From Nemopilema nomurai (taxonomy: Eukaryota; Cnidaria; Scyphozoa; Rhizostomeae; Rhizostomatidae), in assembly GCA_003864495.1 (NCBI GenBank), contig ML133471.1:3284257-3348256 (forward strand): 64,000 bases of DNA, written 5' to 3'. Of this stretch, positions 26,120 to 39,202 are shown piece after piece. The notes beneath the pieces were generated by a model, which saw only the letters and a program-made list of their open reading frames with translations, had not been told where the DNA came from and made no database searches. Each line of letters opens with the position of its first letter. The first letter of the stretch is position 1. A program made the position numbers and the translations under genes.

Positions 26120-29100
26120 TCAAGGTTCATTGAGTTCGTCATAAAATCCTTGCATCAATTTGGTGATTTCCATGAATGAAGGTCGTTGGTCGATGAAAGG
26201 TTTCCAGCATTTGCGCATGACCTCGTATCTACGAAATTCGATTGCAGACACAATGAACAAACAGGGCAATATGGAAATTTAAAAAAAGCAGATAACAGAA
26301 CCTTGAATAGACAGGAAAGGAAACTATTGAAGAGGTTTGATACGGAGTAACTGAAATAAAAGTAAATGATACTGAAGCACTAGAAATTGCAAGAGAATTT
26401 AATGTAGAAACGATATTCCTAGATTGAATAGCGTGTCTCCAATGTCTCCCATGAACAGTTGACTAAAATACTGACAGAAATTGGCACTTTTGATGGATAA
26501 TCGATCTAGATATTAAAACCTTGTGCTTATTACACAAAGCTAGCAAACATCTTTATCGTTACAAGAAGCTCCATCAGAAGAAAACGATTGTTAACAATAT
26601 AGCGGCGTAATGAATAGTTTTTCAGATCGAAATTTTTTTATCGTCCGTGTAGGGTCTTGCGAGGTTGTGACAGGAGACAGGAAATAGAAAGCAGATTCGT
26701 CACATTGTTTGAATCATTTGCTTTCAGGCACTCTGATGACTGAGCTATAGCAAAACAAACAAACTTCAAGTTAAATGTAGACTCACATTCCGTTTGGACA
26801 ATTCTCAGGTGGATTAAGTCTCTTCCCGACCTTTAAAAAGTCTCGTAAATCAAACATATTTGCACCTCTTGAAGACAAAATCTCATTGTATGGATCAGCT
26901 CCTGTTAAATCAAAGTGGTGAAGATCAGACTACGTAAAAAAGTGTGGAAAAGCTTTAAGCCGATTTTGAAAATTCAACAGTCATAGGAGGATGCTTATTC
27001 CTATAAAAACCAAGGCAGAACTGTGCGAATGTAGTATCAGTGGAAGGCAGAATGCCTCATTGAAATGTGTTTGAGCAATATGTCCTCTTTTGCTAAGCTA
27101 GAATGAGATGAACTCCAAAATAGCTGGGAAAGCGTTCTAGTCGAGCAGGTCTACGAAACTAAAAATTGGAATCGCGTTCCTTCAAGTGGCTTGCATGCTG
27201 TTTTCTGAGTTTCAGCATTGTGTTTTGGTGAGGCATAAGACAGTATTCGGCGAGGGAACAATTCGGTAGCTGAAACAATTTGCTTTGCCCCCTTCTCGCG
27301 AGCCACACTGAAATGAAACCTTCAGCTCACCTACTGGCTATTATTGGACCTTCATCAAGAGAAAACAATTATTTATTTGCATTATCTTTACCAAAGAAAG
27401 CTCGCACCACCTATTTCAGGTATATTAAGTCCACATGATTATATTTGTGACAATGTTGATATTACTTTGCGACACTACATATGAAACTATAACTCAGTTT
27501 TCATGGCCAGTTTATAACCTGCAATATGTATCTATAAGATGTTTTGAGCATTGGCTCATTACCAGGAATAAATAGCCTCGTACACAAGAGGTAGAGCGCT
27601 TTTATAGAGAAAGAGTACAGTTCGGCCATTTTCTTAAATAACTTACCTAGTGAAAAGATTTCCCAAAGGACTATTCCGTATGACCATCTGAAGTGAAAGT
27701 AAAAGAGACTTCAATAGGCAGGCGTGTACCCAAGTATGCATTTCTGTACATGTTGAGTTTTGAATAAGGCAGTTGCTTAAATAATACAGCTATTGAAGTA
27801 CTGATGAAGTGGTTACATTTGAAACAGTGCAGAATGCGTACTTAGTAGACAAACACAAATCGATTACGTAAAGCAGATAACAAAGCCAGAACGCATTGAT
27901 TAGCGACTATTGCTGACAATAACGCGACAGTTTACTCCCACTTTTCAGGCGAGCTAGTTGCACTGATAAAGCTGTAAATAATGGTTTAGCTTACACATCA
28001 CTTTGCATGGTAAATTTATCGCCCTCCAATGCTTCTAGTGCTACCCACTTCACTGGTATATATCCCTAAAAACAAAAACACACAGAAACAATGGTAATTA
28101 CATGACATGCCAATATGATTCGGTGTTTGTAGGTATGAATGTAGGCATGACAATATCTTTACGTAGAGACATGGAGGTATTAAGCTCTTTCAGTATGTTT
28201 TGATAAGGTTTCCGTATGATAGGAATCTTGGCTTGATGTAGACATGCTTTTGAAATCTACCTTGCTAGCTATGTACTCCCCAGTCTCCTCCACACAACGT
28301 GCCAACCCGAAATCAGCAATCTTCGCAGTGTCATTGTCCGCAATCAACACATTTCTTGCTGCCAAATCACGGTGAATAATCTAGAAAGGCATAGCATGCG
28401 TATTGATGGTAGATATCTGATGAAGAAAGCTCTCTAATACTAAGCTGTCGGTCAATCAAATAATTTCTAGGATGAAACATTTGAATCAGATCAGCTATTT
28501 CCCTAAAAACAAAGTGTCATAATGGACTCTTGCATAGACAGGTCTGTGGGTCTGTCGAAATTTGTCATAATAAGGTACTTAAGATTAAAGAATATGGCTT
28601 ATAAACAAAAACTAATCTATAATGATAAGGAAAATTTTATAAAATAGTCACTTGGGGTCGAAAAACGTACTTGTCTTTCGACTAAATATTCCATTCCGCG
28701 AGAAATGTCGAGAGCCACTCTGACCAAGTATGTGTTGCTTAAGGAGCTGCCTTTTGCTTGTAACAGAGAAAGCAAGGAGCCCTTTCCCAAATACTCCATG
28801 ATAATGTAAACTAGAAGCAAAGCCACAAAGCAATGGTCTTGTTATCGATTTCATCGGTGATGAGAAACCAAAACAGGCAATGAATTCTAATGAATTCTAA
28901 AAGGTCTACATTCTTTTAATCAAGAAGCTTTCAGAACAGTTTGCCTCTTGGAAAAATAACAGATCATTTTGTAAAGTCAAGCTACTCCTCACCCCTACCC
29001 ACTAGATGGGTTTCATCGCTGCTAACACAGTTTTCTAGCTATCTTCAACACAGGGCTGAAATTGCAGGGCCAAGCTAAATGATGACAATAATTGGGTTCC

Positions 29101-32100
29101 TTACATTCATTGACAGTCACATGAAAGCCAATCATCCTCACGATGTTTGGGTGCTCCAACATAGAAAGTGTTTGTATCTCTTCCTCAAAATCCCTCCTAT
29201 GCCTGGCATTCTGAAACTCTGTAAGCGCAAAGGTAAATGATATAACACAGCACATTTGTATTCAATTGTGTTATATCATTTACAACACATTTAATTGATG
29301 ACGAAAGAAACCAAGACTCCAGATGAAAGATATCCCCTACTTAAGGATTGGTTTTTGAAAAATTCTTTATGTGAACGTAATTTTGTTTAGGAAATGTTCA
29401 AAAAATAATGAAAAATTTACTAAAGAACAAAGAAACTTCCTGAGAGATGAATTCAGCTATTGTAGCCTAGCTTTGTTGCATGGCTTGAAAAGGATCTTTT
29501 AGCTTCACAATCTAATCGTAGTTGGCCCATTCTGGCACTACCAATGATTTGAAGAACTGCTTGCAAAATCTCATACTGAATTCTGCATAAAATTGCATAC
29601 CGTAAATTTTCGAATCACCCCTCCCTCTCGAAAAAGCCCTACCCCCTCGAATATGTCCCCTCACTAGAGCTACAAATACCCCATGTAACATTTGGTAATC
29701 GATTTAAAACGAAGACTGGTGTGTCTTGGTGACAAGACAGGAAAGAAACAAAAAATTCATCAGATTTTTAACCTCGTTAGCAAAGGGAAACTGGGGTAGG
29801 ACCAATATGTTGAGAAATATTAATATCATAACAAAAGAAAAGGCAAAGCTTGAAGGCTCTCTTGAAATTTGGTGAAATCTTTAGGTCCAGAGACATGTAC
29901 CCATGCTTTGCTTTATCTATTCTATCATAACACGGTCGTATCATACGTGGCTTCGAGGAGTTAACACATGTCGCTAAACTTGGCATGCCACTCCTGAAAT
30001 CCGGTTTCCGTATAACACAACAGCAATGTTATGATGGATAAGTTGCAATGAAGTCAGTAGGATCACAATGGTTGGTTAGACGTCAATGCTAATTATGATC
30101 TGACAGAGGGTGAAATCACATTTTCGTCAATTTAGAAGACTTCTATTGCAATTACCATTAAGCATCTTCACAGCCACGTCAGTTGTTGTTGTTGTTGATC
30201 CTTCTTTGCGAATCAGATGACCCAAAAGGACGGAGCCAAATTTCCCCGTGCCCAAAAATTTAGGATTATTTGGCAATTGAACGGACAATCCCTCATTTAT
30301 TGCGATGACTGTGAAAACGAATAGAAATAAATTCGCTTATTTGAGCCAGAATCGTATAATGATTCAGGTAAGACTCTTATTTAACAAGCACCACGATAGC
30401 TTGTTACCAACTGCAGCAAGGGGGCACCATAGAATTATGACCCTTGGATATGCGAAAACATGGAAACAATAGTATGTATAAGCTTGATGTTCATTATTTA
30501 AACAGACTGAAATCGGCAAAACTATTGTCTGAAACTGGGGGAAAATTGACTCTTCAAGGTGACCAAGCTGCGAATTACTTAAATGCCTGGAAATAATACC
30601 AGCGTGCAAATATAAGAAAATGAGCTGCCCTAGATGTCCGCCCGTTGGAAACTCGTATGTGCACTAGGAGCTACCATCTCGGCGGACGAAATGAAATTGC
30701 AGCTGTTTGTTTTATTAATGTTTTCCTTTGAACTATCAACAGTTTAGATGGACCATCATGAGCCTAGATGAATTTGTGATCCAAGTTGGCGAATGTGTAA
30801 GCAAATATAATCAACCTTCATCGTCTAATTGATCCAAAGCATAGACAGGAACTGTTGTTACTAAAATGAGAATGAGGTCATCAAAATTAACATCTAGAAA
30901 CAACAGAACTATTCAACATTCATTATGCAAAGTTAATCATCGGATTTTAAAAGTAAGCCTCTCTGAGCAGTCTTACCATCCGAATCTGGAGGTCCACAAA
31001 GGGGAGGTTGATTTTCTGTCAAAGGATCGAGCGCTGTCTACGAAATTCATAAAAAAACGAGTAAAAAACACTGGAATTAATGTTATGACTTAATTAGGAA
31101 AAAACAAAACTGAATAATTTGTAAAATGTATAGCAACAACGAGGTATGAAATAGAAAGGTCATGAGAAGTTAGTGAACTGTTAATAGTTTATAGAACTGT
31201 TAATAGACCCAAAGGAATAAGACAAGAAAGGAGCTGAGAGCTGAACAAGTTTGAGAGAAGACGAAACGAAGACTGAATAAAGAAGATGATAGGAAAGTAG
31301 AAAAGAGGGGGCCAATTGAAGATAAAATCATAAGACAAGAGATCCTTCGAGTCGTTTTTTAATTGATCAATTTTTTCTTGTCAATTTGAACAGAAGAAAT
31401 GCTTTCGATTGCTACGAAGCCGTTAATTTTGCACGCTACAAACTGTAGCTAAGCTGAAGTATGAAAAACCTCTTTTGCACACCCTCAAAAGATTTGCAAA
31501 TTATTCTTTTACTTACAGGAGAAGGTGGATATGGCCTTCTGCATTTCCTACCCAAACACAATCCCATTGCAATAAATAAGATCAGGCAGACTGTCGCAAT
31601 GATAGTCGGTACTAGAATGCTGGAAGTTAGATGGCCTGTATGACGACAAGATAGGCATGTGAACCAACAACAGTCAGCAAAACCATAGATTGACATGTGA
31701 AGAATACTATGTCCTACAACATATAAGAAGTAAATTCTGTCGAAGGCGGCAGAAAACCTAAACAAAACAGCTTCAACTGTAATAAGGTGTAGAATTTTAG
31801 AAAAATGCAAAAAATTACTGAAAAACCAAATACGTATATGAAGCAACTACCATTTTCTGCTTGCCTCGGCTTTTCACTTGCGGGGATTTCTATAATAAAA
31901 GAAGTTAGTTAAGAAAATTCAAAGGCCATTCAAATATTTTCTCTAGATTTCAAAAATGAATAAAGATACCTTTTGTTATATGTGGGCATTCGAATACGCC
32001 TAGAAATTTAACTCATCTTATTTAACTCATCAGAGGGAACCACTCATTGCCTTTGTTGGCTTGAAGTTATATCCAAAGGGGACTTTTAACTACCAAACCG

Positions 32101-33069
32101 TAACTGGGTTAATGAGAGAAAAGATTCGTTTTCGGGTACCCTTATTCATAAAATAGGTTTATGCATGTTCGATGAAGATCTTAAATTGTAAAAATGACAA
32201 AACAAACATCGACTGTTATTATTTTTAGTAGTGATTGACATCTTCTTGGGTGTCAAGGATCACCAAGGATCTTAATAAGCAACTATCGCGGTAATAAGAG
32301 GAAGGTTTCATGTACACTGCTGTTCGTGATCCTACCAGAAAAAGAAAGAACGACTCTTTTTCTTGCACAACTATTTGTCATTTTTTTTCCATAGCAATGT
32401 GCACCCAGACTGGATTCATTGCGAAACTCGTCAATTCCAAATGTCAGGGTCACATTGTAAGGCTTGGGATCAAATTGGTTGAATTTTGTCACGCTCTTTA
32501 GTCTTTTAGTGCTGTTTAATCTTGATATCCATAGCTCAGCCTTTGTGACAACATTTCCATTCTGGGTTTGGATCAAGCACGAAAGGGTAACGTTCATGGT
32601 TCGGCCTCTCAATATATTCGTAGGATTTACGAATATTTGGAGAACAGGTGAGTCTACGAGAAGGGTCAAAACATTGATATAAGAAGCTTGCCATAATGTA
32701 AAGAAAACAACTTCACAATAAGGAAAGGGAAATTTTCATGACTATCCTAGTAATGAATTAACTGAGTTGATTTGGCATTTTCAATTCGTCTATATGATTC
32801 TTCTTCGAGTCATATCGTTCTCCTTTCCCTGTCGTCTTCGAAGAAAGCGTGTTTATTCAAATTCTTCTAAGCATTCATTATAAAAAATATTCTGAACAGC
32901 AGAATAAGCAAATTATCATATCTCTGCTCCATTTTTGTTGCCAAGGAGAAGTGAGCTAGTCACTTGCTCATTTACCTTGTTTGACATCGCATTGCAATGC
33001 ATCAACAGGACCAGCGAATAGATCAAGGGAGCTTATACTGATGCACACTATCATCCCTCGCAGAAGCAT
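26120..33069 (-). CDS. Receptor tyrosine kinase with one Ig-like domain
   Basis: Fourteen coding exons: 33069-32976, 32653-32336, 31889-31851, 31635-31517, 31037-30977, 30851-30816, 30308-30156, 29218-29105, 28810-28671, 28380-28261, 28065-27995, 27687-27647, 26901-26787, 26228-26120. They sum to 1530 bases, 509 residues plus stop, with matching phases and GT-AG borders throughout. Signal peptide about 1-27. Residues 32-137 form an Ig-like domain (LSC ... AHCYG) with several N-glycosylation sequons. TM helix about 157-178, then Arg/Lys stop-transfer. Kinase: glycine loop GTGKFG (242-247), VAVK Lys270, alpha-C FEEEI, hinge [18 protein letters not shown] (Asp363), DFG (381-383), [30 protein letters not shown], and RKCW...RPSF near the end. 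All catalytic residues are present, so it should be active. FGFR/PDGFR/Tie-like in style; exact subfamily and ligand unknown. Confidence 0.93.
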
Positions 33070-34029
33070 TCTTCTTGCAAAATAACCCTGAAAAAATTAT
33101 GATTCCTTAAGGCCTGATTGAAAACGAAATAAACTTAGACAATTTCGTTTTTGTAATTGTTTTATGATTTACGTCCTTTGCATTTAAAACATCGCAAATT
33201 GCACTCTCAAAAGCTGGAAGATTTCGCAAGTAAGGAGAAGCTATTTTAGACGAGGCTGCCCTTACAAATACTTGCTTTTTGTAAAGGAATGTTTTAGAAA
33301 ACACCAGAAAGACGAGAGGCAAGCATTTTTTTTTGAAAAACAGCCGTAGCCTCAGAGCCTGATATACTAAGTGTTTCTCAGTGCTTCCGATGCTTCAACT
33401 CTTCAGGCTATGCATCATTGAAATGGTTAAGCATGACACGCCCTTTCCTCAGACAGCTATACTTAGCGTAGAACAGGCTTCAAGTTAATATTAAAAACTC
33501 CCCCCTCATTGTAAAGTTGCAAAAACCTACACCAAATTCACTCATCGAGCAATTGACACGATTTCTTGAATCATATTAAAGATTAGGTAAGCCCCAATTA
33601 TGGACTCTAATAAGAGATTGCCCTTCACTAACGTCACAGTAAAGTGACCAAACCTACCCAAGAACTGACTCTGAGCATCCACAGGCGTCTACACATGGTC
33701 TCTGGAGAGGACGGGGTGCAACAAAATCTCTACTGATCGTATTTGATGATTGGATTTTTCACCAAAAATGGTTTAGGTAGTTCTTTCCATATAGCCTTTA
33801 TAGGCAAGATTCAGTCTCCAAATTCTCTTCATATGGATAAAGACATATTGATATGCATATCCACATGACATATATAACATATTCATTTCTTTGATAAAGT
33901 TGTTGATGACAAGTATCAAGAAAAGACGACAGCTTGCCCTTGCCCTGTTACTTGTTATTGAATCAATCAAGTGAATTAGGTTATCTCTGCACAAACAGTA
34001 TATAGTACGCCAAGCTTTCTTTGGAAAAT
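33070..34029. other. Upstream of the receptor kinase gene, no gene seen
   Basis: AT-rich sequence that should hold the promoter and 5' UTR of the receptor kinase gene. A 71-codon minus ORF at 33107-33322 and the ORF at 33773-34111 have no family support; the latter is partly made by the 22-bp repeat. Confidence 0.45.
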
Positions 34030-34112
34030 TATGCACTTTGCGCATGCCCATTGCGCACTTTGCGCATGCCCATTGCGCACTTTGCGCATGCCCATTGCGC
34101 TCTTTGCGCATG
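34030..34112. repeat. 22-bp tandem repeat, GCGCACTTTGCGCATGCCCA-type
   Basis: Nearly four copies of a 22-base unit containing TTTGCGCATGCCCATTGCGC. It is CpG-rich against an AT-rich background. Confidence 0.95.
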
Positions 34113-34872
34113 AAAATTCCAGGCCCATTGCACCTGCATCGTCACGGAGAATATTCTGTTAGCTACAAATAAAGTATCAAAGCACTGTCCGCATCATATT
34201 CAATCTTAATAAATAATTTCAGACAAGAACCAGTAAAAGAAACTTCCCTAGCCCTCAATAACAGATACTTGAGATGAGAATATAGCTAAATGCATCAAGT
34301 TGTTTTGAATGTACACTTTGATCAAAAAACATTTATGGTGGCAGATATACTTTGAAAATAAAAGCTACAAAAAAAGTTGTTCATAAGGAATATTGCTTCG
34401 TTAATCAGAAACAGTATTTACCCTCCCTAGTCATTCTATTTTGACACTGAGAGTGGTGATGATGGAGCAGAAGTTGTTGGTGGAAGTCAAAACAGTGAAG
34501 CAGAAAGAACATCTTGAATTTTTGATGATCATTCATGGCAACAAACATGTCTATGACGTAATAGGACACTTTGATGCCAAGTAATGCTCGTCTTAGAAGA
34601 TTATATCGGTGCATTTTGGCAAAAACAGTGTAAAAAATCCGCCATTTTGAATTTTTCGGCAAATTTCAACATGCCCCCAGTCTTAATCTTTTCCAAAATG
34701 TTTCTTGGCAAGGAATCCGAAGAGAAAACCTTGACAGGAAAAAAGGCCTAATTTTTCCCGCAAATGACCTGTCTAAAATTGCTGCTTCCAAGGATATAGA
34801 GGGCGTGGCAAAAGAAAAATTTTAGTGGGGCTCCGGCCCCTCTTTTCTGATAGATAGATCTGGTTCAACTTT

Positions 34873-35035
34873 TGAACCATTTGATTTGAACCAGATCTAC
34901 TTTTCCGATCCTCCCGATCACAGCATCTGCACAGCATGTGCCCATTCAAAAAAAGATTTCAGCGACATGTCTGTCATCGATCCGTGACGCATCGCAGGCA
35001 GCCGTCCGATCGTTACGGCTATATGGAAACCAGGC
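34873..35035 (-). mobile_element. About 160-bp MITE of the local Harbinger-linked family, copy 1
   Basis: Reverse-oriented copy running from GAACCAGATCTACTTTTCC to GGCTATATGGAAACCAGG. The same blocks (GATCCGTGACGCATCGCAGG, CATATAGCCGTAACGATCGG, GATCACAGCATGTGCACAG) recur at 36965-37112 and 39532-39672. Confidence 0.75.
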
Positions 35036-36393
35036 TTGAGTCTCGCCTCAAACCGAATCGAACGACGACGATTCGCAAATTGAACACTGCAATTGATGGT
35101 ACTCTCCATCTGTAGCCAGTTCTGTTCCACCGGCTTTTAGTTTGAGCATTTCAGACACCAATTCTGAAGCCTTTAGTTGTTCATCGTTTCTGGGGAACAA
35201 CTGAAGTGTCAATTTCGATTAATTATACGCTAGGGAAGAGCTGGAACAGGAAGCCATTGCTTTGTGGGCCTACACAGGTGATCAAAACAAAGTCGTGACA
35301 CAGCATGGACACATTCCGACTTAGAATGATTGTGACGTCAGAATATCACCAAACTGATTCGGCTTTTGTCTTTTTTCTCTTGGAAAGGTGGAACTTTAAA
35401 GCCTTATAACTTCTTTTGGCTGGAGAGGCCCTTTAACCCATGCACCGATTCGGCCTCTCAGCAGGGGTCTCTATTTTGATCTTTGTACTACAAACAAGGA
35501 ACTTCCTACCATCGCAAACTTTTTCGAGCTAAAGATTGCTGATGTGAAAAAGAATGCAGATTGAAAAAGAATCTACACTTTAAACCGTGCAGTTGTTTAG
35601 TAACATGTTAATGCAGTTCTATTACATCAACCTAACGCATTTATCTTTGCCTAACATTGCCTAACAAACGGGCACAAATTTGATAAACAGACACTTTCTA
35701 TCATCAGGAAAAACGCAAGTATTATTCGGTAAAACTGCTGCTGCTTCAAATGAAAATAAACAAAAAAAGGAAACATTACGTGAGAAAAACGAAGCTGTTT
35801 CAACCGGGTTTTAGTTCCTTTCCAAACAACGATTGAGGGAACGTATCAAGATGGAAGATATCAAGACACCTGTGAATTGGAAGCAAACTATTAATAATGA
35901 ATAATTTCTAATTGGCAAAGTTAACGGCCTTACAGACATTAAAGAAAACATCTTACCATTCCTAGTCTTTAAATTTCGGGTTGATGACTTGCAGACAAGG
36001 ATTTTCTCAGAACAGGAATTTCCTTTGGTTTGCAAGAACAAAACAAATTGAAGTACACAAAGCGGATTGCGGAACTACGCGCAGGCGGAAATGACATTCA
36101 AAGCCAGGATTCGACAGGGTTTTCGGGGCGAACATTTCGTTACACGTAACTCGTTGGAACTTGAAACAGGCATACTGCAAGAATCTTCGACACCGCTTGA
36201 CTGATTCAAGTCACGCACTGGCCTTCAAACTACCCACTTGGCAGGAGTGTTTATCGTCGCTTCTCAAAGTTCTGCAGCGCAGGTACGTTTTCCATTACAT
36301 GTTTACGGACGAAATGAAGAAGTGGATACTGTGTAGTCAGCTTTATCAATCAACCAGCAATATATCATCAGCTAATAGTGAGCTGGATGGAGC
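35036..36393. other. Intergenic, no gene seen
   Basis: Unique sequence with only short ORFs (for example 35811-36041 minus and 36161-36409 plus) that lack family or splice support. Confidence 0.4.
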
Positions 36394-36475
36394 GGTAGCT
36401 GGGGTGTAAGTGGTAGCTGGGGTGTGAGTGGTAGCTGGGGTGTGAGTGGTAGCTGGGATGTAAGTGGTAGCTGAG
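36394..36475. repeat. 18-bp tandem repeat GGTAGCTGGGGTGTGAGT
   Basis: About four and a half copies of the unit with few substitutions. Confidence 0.95.
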
Positions 36476-36692
36476 ATATCGTTGCTCTAGTAGCTGACGT
36501 TTCGAGTTTTTTAAACTTTAAGAAAACATATGCTATAAACCGTATCAATCCAAACCTTTAGTGTGGTATCATTAACATATAACAAGTTTCAAGCTTGGCA
36601 ACAAAAGCTTGATTTAGATTCGCGTTCCTTTTGGCGCCAGTGATTGGAAACTTACTATTTAACGAAACTTGCTATTTTGCTATGCAACGAAG

Positions 36693-36964
36693 CTTGCTAT
36701 TTTTTATAACTGCAAGCATCAAGAGCTAAAAAGCCCGTTCCATTCATTTGCAGCCAATTATCGCATAGATTGTTTGCTATTCGTGTGCCAAGTGCTTTAT
36801 CGAGTAGTTTCCGCATAGTCTATCTCGCCCCTCTCTCTATTAAGTGTTAAGGCTTATTGATGGGCAGTGAAAATTAAGGAACTTTTAAGGTACTAAAATC
36901 TGATAACTTGAGGTCTACGAATAAGGAACTTTTGGAACTAGGCCGTGTGGTAGGTTACTTATAA
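36693..36964 (+). mobile_element. Mariner-like MITE, copy B (truncated)
   Basis: Shares long near-identical blocks with 57731-58132 (CAAGAGCTAAAAAGCCCGTT, GTGCCAAGTGCTTTATCGAG, TAAGGAACTTTTGGAACTAG). Its right end stops at TACTTATAAG, where the Harbinger-linked repeat begins, so the terminal AAAAAAGGGTGTA is missing. Confidence 0.8.
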
Positions 36965-37112
36965 GTTGGTTTCCATATAGCCGTAACAATCGGAAGGCTG
37001 CCTGCGATGCGTCACGGATCGATGACAGACATGTCGCTGACAGTCTTTTTTTGAATGAGCACAAGTAGAACCAGATCAACTTTTCCGATCCTTCCGATCA
37101 CAGCATGTGCAC
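36965..37112 (+). mobile_element. Harbinger-linked MITE-like terminal segment, copy 2
   Basis: Starts GTTGGTTTCCATATAGCCG and ends CACAGCATGTGCACAG. Full-length relative of 34873-35035 and 39532-39672. It lies directly before the transposase remnant, so it may be that element's left end. Confidence 0.75.
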
Positions 37113-37982
37113 AGTTTTGTTTTCTTTGAAAGAAAAATACTTAAGAGCACCTGAAAAAATGGAGGACTGGAAAAGAATAGCAAAAGGTTTCGAAGAAGAT
37201 TGAAATTTCCCAACTTGCATTGGAGCCCTTGATGGAAAACACGTTGCCATAGACTGCCCAAAAAATCAAAGATCATGCTTCTATAATTACAAGGGCTTTC
37301 ACAGCTTGGTCTTAATGGCAGTTTGCGATTCCAACTACTGTTTCTCTCTCGTAGATATAGGGTGCTATGATCGAGACAATGATGCATCCATTTTTGGCAA
37401 TTCCGAAATGGGTTTAGCATTTGAAAATTATGAATTTGACTTGCCAGAGCCAAAAACTGTTGGCACTTATACTCTACCCTATGTCCTTGTTAGTGATGAA
37501 ATTTTCCAATTAAAGACCTGGCTTATGAAACCTTTTCAAGGCAAAAATATCTCAGAAGACAAGCAGATATATAATTACAGGCTTTCAAGAGCACGTAGAA
37601 CAATAGAGAATACATTTGGCATACTTGCAGCACGTTGGGGATTTTCAGAAGGCCAATTCGTGCAAATGTTGATACTGTTGAAAACATTATCAAGGCATGC
37701 GTATGTTTGCACAATTATTTGAAACAAACAGACAGTGCAAATTATACTCCTGTTGACTTTGTTGACTCGACTGATAGTACAGGTAACATAACCGAGGGTA
37801 ACTGGAGATCAGAAGTATCAGCAAAGTCCTCATTACAGCCTCTTTGCAGATCTGGGAGCAGCAGTTTTACTTATGGTGCTAAAACTGCAAGAGAGGAAGT
37901 CAAGAACTATTTTAATAGCCCATCTGGATCAGTAACATGGCAGCTAAAGCATGTGCAAAGCTGTGGTGAAAAATTAGTATAG
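37113..37982 (+). pseudogene. Decayed PIF/Harbinger (HARBI1-like) DDE transposase
   Basis: Recognisable HARBI1-type core: CIGALDGKHVAI (first catalytic Asp), VDIGCYDRDNDASIF (second Asp), then RARRTIENTFGILAARW (catalytic Glu), followed by the C-terminal ACVCLHNYL. It is broken by an in-frame TGA near 37211, just before NFPTCIGALDG, and by a frameshift near 37640 after AARWG. The N-terminal DNA-binding part is missing. It shares the element with the convergent MADF-BESS ORF at 38166-39202. Not functional as it stands. Confidence 0.9.
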
Positions 37983-38165
37983 TTTATAATGATCCAAATC
38001 AATGTGAACTAAACTTCCCAAAGTACTTGAGTTTAACAAAATACAATAAGAATAAACATTAATGCTACAAATGTATCAAGCGTCTTTGTTATGAATAACT
38101 GATAAGTTTGCTTTTAAAATTGATTTAATGTTTCGAAAGTGTTGTGCTCTTACTTCTTGCCTTTG

Positions 38166-39202
38166 AAACTATTCGTCAAAATCAGACCCCAGACATTGAT
38201 TTGTTTGATTCTGGTGTACTGGTGTCATTGGTTGATGTTGCCCTCTTGGTGTATTGTGCTGGTCACTTTGCATTGACCATCCGTGATCTTGGTAGGCCAT
38301 TTCAATAAAAGCATTCAATGAAGTGGGACTTGCAAATGCTGATGGGTGATGCGGTGACATGTTTACAGACGCTCTAGCCCATTCAATCTCATTGAAGATT
38401 TTCATAATTTTGAATTTGGCCATAGACTTGAATTTTTCTAGACCATAGACTTGAATTGAACTAGCCCAAGATTTTTCAAAGGCCTAACCAAGCTTAAACA
38501 AAAGTGATAGTCATCATCCATTTCATCCTGTTTTTGTGCATTCTCTGGCTGTTCAAAGGACTTTTGAAGGCTTTTCAGTGCTTCAATATTTCTCTTTCAA
38601 GGCTCGTAACCTTCTCCTTGTTTGGCAACTGGTACATTTTGGCTTTCTCCAACCCCTTCTTTAAGATTTAGGTTTGGACTCGAATCGTTATCAATGGTTT
38701 TATCCTTGCCTCTTCGCTACATAAACTTTCGGATTCGATTCCCTCGTCATCATCTCCTTCCATCTCTTGTCCTGCATCGACCATGGTTCCAGTACTTGAT
38801 GAAGAAATAAAACCATTATTGTTGGATGGCATGTCTGATATATGAATTCTTTTAAAGTTCGTTGTACTTCTTCTATGTTTTATGTGCACAAGAAGCCATC
38901 GTAAATGTTCGAATTCTTCTTTCATCTCCGGTAAATCGCTACGTCCAGATCCTGATGCTGTTGATTAAACTCGTTTTAAGTACTTCGAAAAATTGGTCCT
39001 AATTGAATTGTATTTTCTTTTAGCCTCTTCCATGTTTATTCCCAGTGTAGTGCTGATCTCTCTCCATGCATTATTTTTTTTAATTGGCACTTTAAAATAC
39101 TTTGAAGATTTGTCATAAATTACCTATTTCTAACGCATGTCATAAATAATTTCTAACGCAATTCATAAATGTTTCTGAGCCGACCTCCTTTGATTCAGCC
39201 AT
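38166..39202 (-). pseudogene. MADF-BESS DNA-binding protein of the Harbinger element, decayed
   Basis: The reverse strand shows a MADF-like N-terminal block (KKNNAWREISTTLGINMEEA, KYNSIRTNFSKYLKRV) around 39108-38969, an acidic middle (EMEGDDDEGIESESL) around 38730, and a BESS-type motif (EMDDDYHFCLSLVRPLKNL) near 38530-38470, then a Gln/His-rich C-terminus ending at about 38169. It is interrupted by stops near 39150 and 38967 and by frame changes. PIF/Harbinger elements typically carry a second Myb- or MADF-like ORF that helps the transposase. Convergent orientation relative to the transposase. Confidence 0.75.

Noticed and set aside
31461..31643. 60-codon plus-strand ORF
   Set aside because: Antisense of the TM exon of the receptor kinase.
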